DNA of 64,000 nucleotides. It comes from Psococerastis gibbosa (Eukaryota; Arthropoda; Insecta; Psocodea; Psocidae). The notes below the pieces were generated by a model that saw nothing but the letters and a program-made list of their open reading frames with translations, was not told the DNA's origin and made no database searches. This document shows, one piece after another, positions 42,063 to 53,500 of the stretch; position 1 is the first letter of the stretch, and each line of letters begins with the position of its first letter. The DNA lies in NCBI GenBank assembly GCA_963971405.1, contig OZ020489.1, forward strand, positions 2,480,001 to 2,544,000, given 5' to 3'. Position numbers and translations under genes: made by a program.

Positions 42063-43319
42063 ATGTCCTTTGTGGATTACATTCAATATAAGAAATACGA
42101 CCTAGTAATACCAGAAGATTTACCCCCCAAAGACGTAACCATTTTTGATGTTTACGTCGCAGGCGACGCTAAATTTAGGGGCGAATGGGTAATTATGAAC
42201 GATACGAAAACTGTCGTAATTACAAGAACCACTTGCCAGGAATTGCTGTCAATGATAGTAGTTGCTGCAGACAAGGGCCGATCTTGCACCAAACAAGCCA
42301 AATTCATACGAGAAACGTTAAATGCCAAAAATGTCCCGGTATTTTGCCCCACATTCTCGAATGAAATGGTTGTTGAAATCCCTGCAGATGCCGGCAGCGC
42401 TAAAGGGTTTCTTAAAACTTTGCTCACGGAAGACAACAAGATACACCCGATGCTAATTTATGAACTTGGGTTTGGTGTAGTCGCAGCGTTATGGTATATG
42501 ACCTCAGAACCCCAATACCTGCCAAAAATGATAAAGGAATTCTCAATTCTGTTGGAAGAACCGAGCTTGACGGTTAGTTACCCAACAGATACACAATACA
42601 ATGAATTTCCATTTACAAGGGCAAATTTACTTTACAACCGTCATATAACATCTTACTATATGTTCAACTTCAACTTCGATCGCTACTGCGAATGGGTTAC
42701 ATGTGATTATGGACCTTTCTACGCTGTTGCAGCTCAACTCAATGAAACTGTGAAACCGTTATTTTGTGCCGAGGGTATACGGAGACTTTGTTCATTCACA
42801 TTTGCAAATCCAGAGTACAGAAATGCTCTAGTACGTGGATGTTTCGAACCCATGCAAGGTGTCCCTCTAGTGGAATATCTTATAGAATTATGCTATGATG
42901 TACAAATCCTTCACGCCCATGACTTTGCGGTGAATTATCATACGTTTGCACATGTACTACCTTTTATTCAAGAGGAAAAAAAAATTCTGATTACGTACAT
43001 GGAACAAATGAACACTATTCAAGACGATTTTCAAAGAAAATTTCCTGCAGCTTATGGGAAGAAGCTTCCGCCGCCTATTAGTTACCACTGCTGTTGGAAA
43101 TTGTACAAGTACCGCAGAGGACAGCTGTCAGATCACATTATTACTGGAGAATCGCTTACACTTTTCAAAATGGCGGATGTGAGTATTGAGAAAGGGTTAA
43201 CGTATGATGAAATAGTTGATTTGGCAAAAAGAATTAACCAGAACGTTGATGTTCTTCTGACTTCATACAATAACTATGCAATGTGTAACAGTTTGAAAAC
43301 TGCTGAGAAAGTTACATAA
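42063..43319 (+). CDS. Divergent nucleoprotein-like family gene H (intronless)
   Basis: The frame is open from an ATG at 41964, but the ATG at 42063 (MSFVDYIQYKKYD) aligns better with the family N-terminus and gives 418 aa; either start is possible. Landmarks: FRGEWVIMNDTK, TTCQELLSMI, IPADAGSAKGFLKTLL, LGFGVVAALWYMTSEP, YLPKMIKEFSILL, NLLYNRHITSYYMF, RLCSFTFANPEYRNALVRG, CFEPMQGVPLVEYLI, FPAAYGKKLPPPI, KMADVSIEKGLTYDEIVDLA, YNNYAMCNSL. With G it defines a second, older branch. The 5' region (41540-42000) contains three imperfect AGAGTGATCGAACAC repeats. No shared upstream module is present. Confidence 0.72.
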   Translation: MSFVDYIQYKKYDLVIPEDLPPKDVTIFDVYVAGDAKFRGEWVIMNDTKTVVITRTTCQELLSMIVVAADKGRSCTKQAKFIRETLNAKNVPVFCPTFSNEMVVEIPADAGSAKGFLKTLLTEDNKIHPMLIYELGFGVVAALWYMTSEPQYLPKMIKEFSILLEEPSLTVSYPTDTQYNEFPFTRANLLYNRHITSYYMFNFNFDRYCEWVTCDYGPFYAVAAQLNETVKPLFCAEGIRRLCSFTFANPEYRNALVRGCFEPMQGVPLVEYLIELCYDVQILHAHDFAVNYHTFAHVLPFIQEEKKILITYMEQMNTIQDDFQRKFPAAYGKKLPPPISYHCCWKLYKYRRGQLSDHIITGESLTLFKMADVSIEKGLTYDEIVDLAKRINQNVDVLLTSYNNYAMCNSLKTAEKVT

Positions 43320-43814
43320 ATTTGTTATGTACATAGTGAAACAGGGCAGTGTTTTTGTCCTATAGACTTTAAATCGGTATGCTTTAGTTTTATTGATAAA
43401 CATGGACAAGGGTAAACTGTACACTTCATAACCGTTCTTTTTTTACAAAATAATATTTCTCAATTATAATAATCGTACAAGTCATCAGTATGATTTTCTT
43501 GCTCCCCTTCTCTGGCATAATATGCAGGGGTCGCTCAGCCATATCACATATTCTTGGTAGTAATAGTATGATACAGCTTTCCATGTTCCGTACTATGGTC
43601 TAAAGATATTTAAATAGATTTATGCCCATTTAAATTATTCACCGAGATTAATGTTATATATAAGGTCATAAGGGGTGGAAATTATTTCAGCTGGATAAGT
43701 AGTTGAAATCTGTCTAGCACGTAACTTGGGCACTCCAAAATAAAATACTGAAATGTATCCAACACAGGATCAGAAAAATTCGGGGGCAAGGCACCTAGCA
43801 CATTCTACTAGCAT

Positions 43815-44180
43815 ATTTATAAGTGATGTTTATTGTACAAAGTCCAACTTTTATGAAAATATTGATCGTAGAGCCATAAGTGAGATTGAACAAATGGCTA
43901 AATGCTCCTCTACATCGTTAGTATATAGCGAGCGCTAATATTTATTTATTTGCTTTATAAAAAATCCACAACAATATAAACCTGCCTTCGCAACGAAGTT
44001 AATACCGCTTGGCCTCAGTTTCTTAAGGGGTGGACCGAACATAACCATGCATTTTCTTAATGCCTTCAAAAAAATGTGGCCGAACAAGATGCATAGAAAG
44101 ATAAAGGAGCCTTTCTTCTAATCTCATTTATCGCTCTATGATTAATATTTCATAGAAATTCGACCTTGTACAAAAACAGC
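43815..44180. repeat. Two members of relic family Y
   Basis: An inverted member at about 43815-43925 (GTACAAAGTCCAACTT, ATTGATCGTAGAGC, TCCTCTACATCG) and a direct member at about 44070-44175 (GTGGCCGAACAAGATGCATA, CGCTCTATGATTAATATTTC, CGACCTTGTAC). Confidence 0.5.
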
Positions 44181-44542
44181 CGCGATTCAGTGGCAGTTTC
44201 CTAAAATAAATCTTCCTCCGATAGTCTTAATTTGCCTGCAGTAATTACCGCTATTTTAATGTCACATGTCTGAAAACAGAACTTACGAACCTCCTAAGTA
44301 AACCTTAAAAACGATAGGTAATGCAAAAGATATCACAACTAAAAACGTGACATAGTATATTAAAATGTACATTAAAAAATTATGGGTATTTGTTAAGTAG
44401 CCTTTATCATTTTTTGCATGATAACTATTAGTGCAGTGTCAAACTCCAGTAGGTAGGAAGAAAATAAAACCAGATGACCATGTCCCCACTATTATACAAC
44501 AGAATAGAAGAGAACGTCTCCTTATAATAGAATATAGTACCT

Positions 44543-47500
44543 TTACTTGTACAACGCAGACGCCTGAAGGTTGGTGAGCATACAGAGGTCCCGCGCAGCC
44601 GCTCTACGACCCGCTGTAGTCGTAACGTCATACAAACCGGCGATCAGATCTACAGTCAGCATATCCGGCAGCCATCTTATTAAATTGGGCATCTGGAACC
44701 AATGGAACTATCATAAGTAATAGTAGTAAGTAGTTGTTTATTGTGAACTCACATGATTACAAAGGCTTTCACGGCCGAAGCCGGGTGATGGGGCAGTAGA
44801 ATCCGCCCGGGCTGATGAGCCGTGGACGATATGAAATTGAGCTTGGTTGTCACTAGAGCATCTAAGTACGTTTATATTACAATGACTTTCACGGCCGGAG
44901 TTATATGGAGCAGGAGAATCCGGGATGATCGACCGCGGCCCATCATCCCGGATTCTACTGCTTCATTACCGATGTAAGGGAAGACGTGGAAACGGGTTTG
45001 GTGATTTGTTCAGCACAACACCCCGGCAAGGTAGTCACTGGGGTTCAAATCCCGTTTCCGTCCATTTTTCCATGTTTTTCTTTTTCTAGAACTTACAAAC
45101 GGTTCGTCAACATCTGTGGTCAGCATCTTCAGTGGAACTGCGTAGACTTCAAAGATTCCATCTCGGAGGCTTCGCGGGAATTCTACAAAAGAAAATGTCG
45201 AGCGCAGATGTTGACGAACCGTTTGTAATTTCACATTCAGATGGATCACAGCCAATCAGCCCGCATTCTACTGCTTCATCATATTGTGGGGTTGATATCT
45301 GCGGTGTTAAGTTGCAACTCACCAAGCTGTCTAACGGCTGTCCCTGTAGGACCAGCCTGGTCTTATCACCACCACACTGAACCATCGTCTCCAGGAACTT
45401 GTAGACGAAATGAGTCTGTTCGGATATTTCCCCCTCCCTGTTGGATATCACCTAAGACATTAAAAATGGAAAATTAATAATAGCCAATAACAAGAGGAGG
45501 CATAGTTCAGTTGGTATAGAACTGGACTATGAAATGGAAGATCGGGGTTCAAAGCTCGATATGAACAAAAAGAATTTTCACCTGACTTGGGTGTGGAACA
45601 GCTAATTTCCACGTGTCTTGCAGAGGCACAGACATGAGGGGAGCCTTGAAGTCCGGCCAGCAGGTCCCGAACTCCACAGCGGAACCTCCTGTCATCGGCA
45701 TCTTCGCAATCTTTGCTGGCTGGGCACAGATAGAATTAATACACCGAAAATACTTACTAGAAAAGCATTGAACAGCTGATTGCAGGCAGCTTGCAGAGGC
45801 GCAGACATTACGGGGGCTTTGAAGTCCGGCCAGCAGGTCCCGAATCCCACAGCGGCATCTCCTGTCGTCGACATCTTGAGCAGTTTGCTGGCCGGGTACA
45901 TGACGTCATCGTCCTCACCCTCCATCTGGCGACGAGCCCTTTTCTTGCCCGCCACCTCCTTGCAGGGGGTCTGCGCGGCCGAGAATATGCAGTACACGCA
46001 CAGCTTGGCCAGTGCGCTCAGTTGAGGTTCTACTAGTTCATCACACCTGCAGGGGATAAAACAATGTTACCAAAATACTAAGAACAGTCTGCCAGAGGAC
46101 AAGAAAGGAGGAGGAAGAAACCAGATTCAGGACAATCTCAGGAGGATGGGACTAGAACAGGACGACCGGAATGGAGGAGACTCGTAGCCACACCCGGGCA
46201 ACTGCAGCTGATTATTGATTATGATTCCTATAATATACCAATAGTTTATGCAAACAGTACGTCACAAGACAAAAAGGTATAAGATAAGTAATGAAGTGAT
46301 TAGAAGAACCCATGGCGGGGAGAAAAGCAAGAAAGAGAACAGGTCGGTCATGTAAAGATAACGAATAACTGCCGATGAGTGAGCAAGTAGTTGGAGAGGA
46401 AGACCAAGGAAGGGTTACAGAAACCAGATGGAGGACGATCTCAAGAGAGAGGAAGCTGGAACTGGAAGATGAGGCAAGTAGTCAGAAGTACAGTGTGAAT
46501 TGTAGTGGAGATGGCTATACAGTTCTGTATAAGAGAAATGGGACATTAGTTCTCGAAGAGGTTCGAAGATGTTTAATAAAATAATTTTTAGCGGGAAGGA
46601 ATGTCCCAAGTCTCTCCTATATCGAACTCTAGCTCATACATAATCCTAATGCTAATGACAGACGTCCCAGCGGCCCGATCATGGCGATTATAATACCGGG
46701 GTTAATATAATACCCTGGTATTAAAAATGTAAACATGATAATTTTACAATGGATATTCAAAACTTGTTTTTTTTTTACAGTTTTAACCCCAGGAGTAAGT
46801 TAATACCAATCGCCATAATTGGCCCACTGATGATGATGATTACTCAGTAGACTATTGCCCTTGCATCTCCACATATTATGTTACATATATTCCAGATCTC
46901 TGGTTTCTCATGGTCTCTGTTTTTTTTAAATACCTTAAGCTAACTCCTAAATTATAGTTCAGAACCCAAGGAAAACCTCACAGCATGTGTATTAGTACTT
47001 ACTGCAGCTTATTATGTAGATACTGGGGTAACACTTCCAGTAACATAGACAATGTACAGTTCTCAATGTCTAGATGGAACACAGCAAACGCCAGGTCAAC
47101 AGCTTTGTTCAGTTCCTCCTGGTACCTGTACTTGAAGACTTCCTTGAGCACGTTGGTTATGAACCACCGTGGACCACCGGTTGCAAACAGACTTTGCAGT
47201 TGATGCGTCGCCTCAATGTTGACCCAGCCCTGCTTGTGGATCCTCAACCAAACAGTTTCCAGCTGAGCGCTGATCGGTGTGTTGGAAATAATACTGAAAC
47301 GATGAAAAAGATCAATAATTTGATACATATAGTATAACGATGCTATGTTACGTGTTCCCAATCGTTCTACAGGGTTCAGTGGGAGGGACACAAGCTAAGA
47401 CGAATGCTGCGCATAGCTTTGATCGTACGCCCTAATATCGAGGTCCTGAGGCACATGAACACAGATGCCGAGTTGCTGCTGGCGGTTAAGAAATGGAAAC

Positions 47501-50500
47501 ATATTTCGGCCGTGGTATGAGGAACGAAAATTATCGCCTTCTGCATGTTATAATCCAATGAAAGATAGGACTGAGGGCTCCCGGCACAAGACCATTCTGG
47601 TTGAAAACCAGCGGCCAATCTTCGCTAGAAGAGGTGTATAAAGAATAAGAACGATGGTTTATAATGATGAAACAGCAGAATCCGGGCTATGGTCAATAAG
47701 AAAGCGTACTTTCGAACATTTCGTTTGCATCTGCGGTCGTCGGCATCTTCAGGGGCACTATGTACACTTTACGATTATATATAGGAGGCTCGGTGGCAGT
47801 AGCAGCGTTTGGGTTAGGGGATGTGGACAAATCTTTATACTATTTACGGGCGTGATGGGATAAATAATAGTGCTATCGACATCCTCTTTAGCACTAAATA
47901 TACATCTATGATTGTATTTCGACAGACAGACAGTTAGAAACTCCAGCTTCCCGGGTGTGATATACGAACATCATCCACTCCTACCCGTCCCTCCGGTTCT
48001 GATCAGTTCCAGTTCCAATCTTCGGAGTTTGTCCTGAATTTAGTTTCTGTATCTCTCATTATCTATTTCCTTCTTCGCGCACCGGCTTCTATCCATTCTC
48101 TTTACTGACTTCCAATAATCCCAAAGAAAACTTTCCAAACGTAGGCGGGACCGGGTCTAAATATTATAAACATACTAAACTTACCCATGTTGCAATGAAA
48201 TTTTACTTGAAGTAGCCGGATGTATATTATGCTGCATACGTCTGATAATCTGGTACATGAACGCGAACCGCTCCGCCTTGAAGTTCTCGCTGTGCTCGTC
48301 AGAAGGCGCAGTGGCCAGGAACTGTTGGACCATATTCATGGGCTTAAGCAGGGCGTCCTGGTGCAGGGTCTGCATAAAACTGCACAGCCAGGCGGTTACG
48401 CAAACCGGCAGGCAGCAGATGTTGGCGCGCATCGCGTCTAGAATACGCTTCACGTCGTTAGCCGTCAGTGCGCCCTGCTCCCACGCGAGCAGAACTTCTT
48501 TGATGGCGCCCGGCGCACTGAGACACGCCTGGTCCCATTTTACTTGACTGAAAGGAACAAGCATTGGTTTTATGGCGGCTTTACCATTTGTCAAACTGTC
48601 CCCAGCTCCAGAACAACAGTACCATCATCTTAGACGCTGCCCTTTTACAAAAAAAAATACTATGTCTGTTGCGCCTTTTTTCAGTCCAACGTTTTTTGCC
48701 TCTACACAGTCGAGCGAGTATGACGATCATCAGCTTGCGCGTAGGCGTCCGTGATAGTCTCCTTATGGTTGCCAACTTACGCAAATTTGAAATCTTCGGT
48801 TGAATTGAACTGGGCCAACAGAGCGTCAACTTTGGTAGAGTCAGAGAGATTGATAATTGACTCAGGCGGTTTGGGGTGTCCTTTTTCCACCATACAGTCT
48901 CGAACCCAGCACTCGAAGAAACTCTCCCCTCCGTCTTCGGACAGCACAACCTGAAAGTATTAACCAATAAGCTGTAATAAGTAAAGAAATAAACATGTAT
49001 ATTTACGTATATTAATTCACTAGTAATGTACATATCTATTCTTAAAATGACGAGGAGGATTTCTTTGTGATAGCTCTACTTTCGACTATATCAACAAAAC
49101 GCGTTTTGCGGGTGTCCCATTTGATCTAAGCAACAAAACACTGAAAAAACAATAAGTTCTAAAAAAAACTTGGCACAGCCTTACCTGAGATCCATACTGA
49201 TTTACAATAGAACACAGCATCAGAAAACTGACATCAAACAGCGAAGCCCTGTTCTGCGCCTGTTTCGGTGTCTCTCCCTGCACCCCGTGTTTATAGTTTT
49301 CGTTGAACTTAATTAGTTTTTGTACAAATGTCCGCAGCTTTCCCTCCACCGTCGCTACTGACAGAATTACCTCGAAGCTCTTCCCCGTCAATACCTGACC
49401 CAGAACGCTTAGCAGGTTCTCCTGTAAATTTAGAGTTTATTAAAACAAAAAACAGTGCCACGATAACCCAAAAAGGTTAAAGGCTTGTGGAGGATTCTTT
49501 TTCTCATGGCCACAGCTCAATTTGGGATGCTTTCGCCTGCAATATGCCCAGCAGTGTATTTCCTCCGCCGTTGACGGTAAGATAGTCAGGGTACAGGAAA
49601 GGAGCCTCCCCGAAAATCGCTTTTTATACATGTTGATAAAAAAAACCCATCGGGCAACACTAAGTGGAAACATCTTTTATCACTGAGAAGAGACCAAAGA
49701 CTTCAACTCGGACATGAAAAACAAACAAGGTATTCAAAAGGCTCGGATGGAACTAGCTAGGGAGGAATTGTTTCCTTTAATGTATCCGTGTCAATTTTCA
49801 ATTTACGCTGTATTGAATCATCAGTTAGTGTATTATCTACGGAGAAATGAACTGAGGCGCATACCATTTTGGAGTTATCAGTGTCTAGAGTACGTAACAG
49901 CCTAGGGAATGTAGTTCCCGCGTGGACTATGACTTTTGGTATGGATTGCTGTGACTGAACACTATCCGGCGGCTCTACCATGCAGTTTCCTTGCTCTCTG
50001 GAAAACCAAATTAGAAAATTATGCAACCACGCTACATTATGCATCAATCGTAAGAAAGGAGTCCAAGGAACCTGGATAATCCAAAAGGTATTTCAGACAG
50101 GCGTCCTGGCAGACCCGTGAAAACTTGTTTGTTTACATACCTCCTATCGTTGATTTTGGTAAACTGCTTAGATGTAATGAGTTGTAACTTTAGAAACTCG
50201 TTGAGGAGACACTGAACGAAATTGCACTTGCACTTGCTGTCGACAATGCCCAGTAACGGTCGTAGTTGAAGTAAGAGATCAAACGAGTCTACAATATCTT
50301 GTGAGTATTCAGCTGTACTGTTGTCATCTGTAAGAAAGCAACATGACAATCATCAGCCATTTTTGGAATTTTTAGGCAATAAAGCCCGCAAAAATTAAGC
50401 CATAAACAATGAAAACAGTACTCCGGGACAATAATATTATTAACCTATATGCCGAAGTTCACCAAAATCTAAAGACTAATTTGGCAGCAAATCAAAGTAC

Positions 50501-53500
50501 AGACAGACATTTCGAAAAAACTCTCTTTGGTTCCTGGTATCTAAAAATGTGTAAATCCGTAGAAATCTCAAAACCGAAAATTTCGACCATCACAAAGCTT
50601 TCCTCGTAGGTACTAACGGATAAATAAGAAAACAATAAGCACAAAAACCCCAAGATATTATGCAAAGACCAACTGATTTGTTTCCGCGTCTTAGCAACAA
50701 TTCTACCAATCCCAATGATCAGTGCCCTATATTGCAGAAACATTGCAGTTGATACAATTTTCCCCTTAATCCGTCACTGAATCAAAATTGGTGAACTTTC
50801 AGCCATGATGATCTTCGATGTCATCCCAACAAAGATATAAAATAGAATAGAGGGCGCCTAAGTAATGCTGATAGCGGTGAAACGTAGGGAGAAATGTCGA
50901 AGGTGGTAAAAGGAAATGTGACTGAGTTTATCGGGTTCCAACTTAAAAAAATTGCAGCGAATGAAGAACAAATGTACAATCCAGCAGACAGTGCTGACAA
51001 CAGAACAAGCGCAATAAGTTCTGCGCACTTGACCTGGCTATCTTAATAGCTTTATTATGACTCCAATTAGTTTATGACGAGAATCTTCAAGTTTAATCTC
51101 AATTTTTGCCGCTTCGTTGCATATGCAATGTGGATGCTCGCTACGTCCACCTGCCCGCCAGCATCCCACACATAATGGACAAACTGAGACGTGCTTACCA
51201 TTGGCTCTAAGCAACTCTAAGCGTGGCTTAACCTAAAGTTCGGGTACAAGTCACCAATGATGAGGGTTAAATTTTACTGCCAATGCCCGCTAACGCTCTA
51301 CCACATATATTATTCAGCTAAGGCCTCTGACCTTTAAAAAAATGGTTCTCCGGTTCCTCCTGGTTCACCAAACTACTTGACTTAGGTTGGCGCGTTCAGC
51401 CCGGGGGGACTTTTGGCCGCTGCCACTACACCCCGTCATCTCGGACGATCTACCGCTGCTAGCTTCCAGTCTCAGGTGCTGGTGGCGTGCACATCTTCGA
51501 GCACTGAAACTCCATCTTAGTCTTGGCTCTTGGCCTACCGGGACACCTAGGGTGGTTGAAGGTGACTTCAAAAACCAGTTTCGGCGTCCTCTCCGCTTGC
51601 ATACGGTGCTTCAGTTCAATTATTAGGCGCGCTTAATTTTTGCAATGCGGGCCTCCCTAGTATTGCTTGGTGCAAAATGATAGACAACTAATATACATAC
51701 AGTACCTTTTATAGTTAGGTGAAGTTGTCTAAATAAATGTGGCAGTTTAAAGAAGGTAAAGGCGCCCCACTGGGACTCTTCGGATGTGCCCAAAACATTG
51801 TTCAGCGCTATTAGGCAGGCGCGCATGATCTCGCAATAAAGCCGCGCATTGCTGTAACCCTGCAACAGGAAATTCAAGCACATACAGTATGTACTTCGTA
51901 CAAAAGCGGTAGTCATGAAATGTGGTCAAAGTGCAGAATAAGGAGGCGTGCAACTGGAAGGAAAGTTTAAAAGAGGCAGCATCAAAAAATCAAGGTAAAA
52001 ATGAAGAGTGCCAAGAAATATATAATATTCTATTTGATCATCAAGCAAGGTCTCTCCTCTGGGATCCCCAAGAACTTAGCGAACATTATTCAAAACTTCG
52101 TTCACACCAATTACGATGAACAGTACGAAGACAGTGGTCACGAATAACTGACAACATAGTTAACAGTTCACAGCGACTGAGATGAAGTTCACCAGAACAG
52201 CTCGTCAGAGGACAAGAGGGATAGGATTAGAAATTAAATGATGAGAAGAGAGCTCGGGGTGGAAGAACCATCCGTGGAGAAGATAGCGAGGAGGAGACTG
52301 CGTAATGTGAATGGATGACAGCAGGTGCATGCTTTTATTCTCTTCAATAATATAGATCTATTTACAATCATGAGGGTTTATTTAGGATAGTTTATTCTTA
52401 TTCATATCCTCGAGAAGATTCAAGTAGATGGGGCACTAGAGGGGGGGGGGGGGGGTGCTTCCAAACACCATAATACAGGCACCACTGCGGGCAACAATGC
52501 TAGGGGCTCACCAAGGAAGGCGTATATGGATGACCTCAAGCACGATATGAGATGTGGAACCAAGTTAGAACTCAAGAGAACGGCCCAGCACAGAGAAGGG
52601 AGAAGAAAATGGAAAGATTTGCTGCAAACCAATCGATAGATTGGGACTAGAGTTTTCTTCTCTATGTGGGCATAAATAATTATTCTATTCCGCTTGTGCT
52701 AGGCCCGTTGGAAAGTCGTTAGGCGTATTTATTTATTTACCTTTAACCGCTGCAACATGACCAGTTTATTAACTAAGTGCCCGGTCTCCGCACTGGGGTT
52801 CATGGTGACCTCAACCGATAGCAGTGGCTGCAGACAATACGTCACAGACTCGCTCTCTCCAATGGTTTGCAGCTGCACCTTGCTCAATTTCTTCAGACAC
52901 GATTCTATCTCCACGTACTTTCCCTTGGTCTCGCCATTGACTGCTCCCAGCGACAATTCTATTTCCTTACACATGCGAAGAACTTCAGAGTATAGATCTG
53001 AAAGAAACGATATAGGGTTACGACTTGCAACCAGACATAGACAAATATGCTACCGTTACCTTAAGAACACGGTTTTAAGCAAGTCAGAAGTGCATTTCGG
53101 ACAAAACGCTGGTTAGCCTGGTTATCGGGGTCCACTTAAATAGGGATAACTCGATAACACCGACATTGTGAAGTCCCTTAATAATATCAAAGCTATTACC
53201 TTTATCCTCGTGCTTGGCTAAATATAAGATAGCCATGGTAAAGCTGCTGGAGAGCATTGTAGATAGGACAGACACAGACTTGGTCTCTATTTCGTCAAAC
53301 AGCGGACACCTGTCCGTGGTTTTAGTAACATAGTATTTGTAGCACTGCAGCAGCCACAGCACAATGGATAGTGTGGACGTAGCGAGGATCCCCTCCTCAG
53401 TCCGCCCCCGGCATGGAGTGCCAACCTAACAAACAAATCAGTATTTAGCCTAGTTTGCGCTAGCCTTACTTTCAAGTTTAAGAGTTTCTTTTTAATTTAC

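Noticed and set aside
44998-45064. Possible tRNA gene
   Set aside because: B box and T-arm-like sequence are present but no acceptor stem or anticodon arm pairs properly; it is in a repeat-rich MED24 intron, so a SINE head is likelier.
51360-51640. Possible rRNA or gene fragment (GC-rich block in MED24 intron 6)
   Set aside because: It resembles a repeat shared loosely with 23160-23330 (a CCCCC...GGCTGA word) and matches no rRNA segment I recognise.
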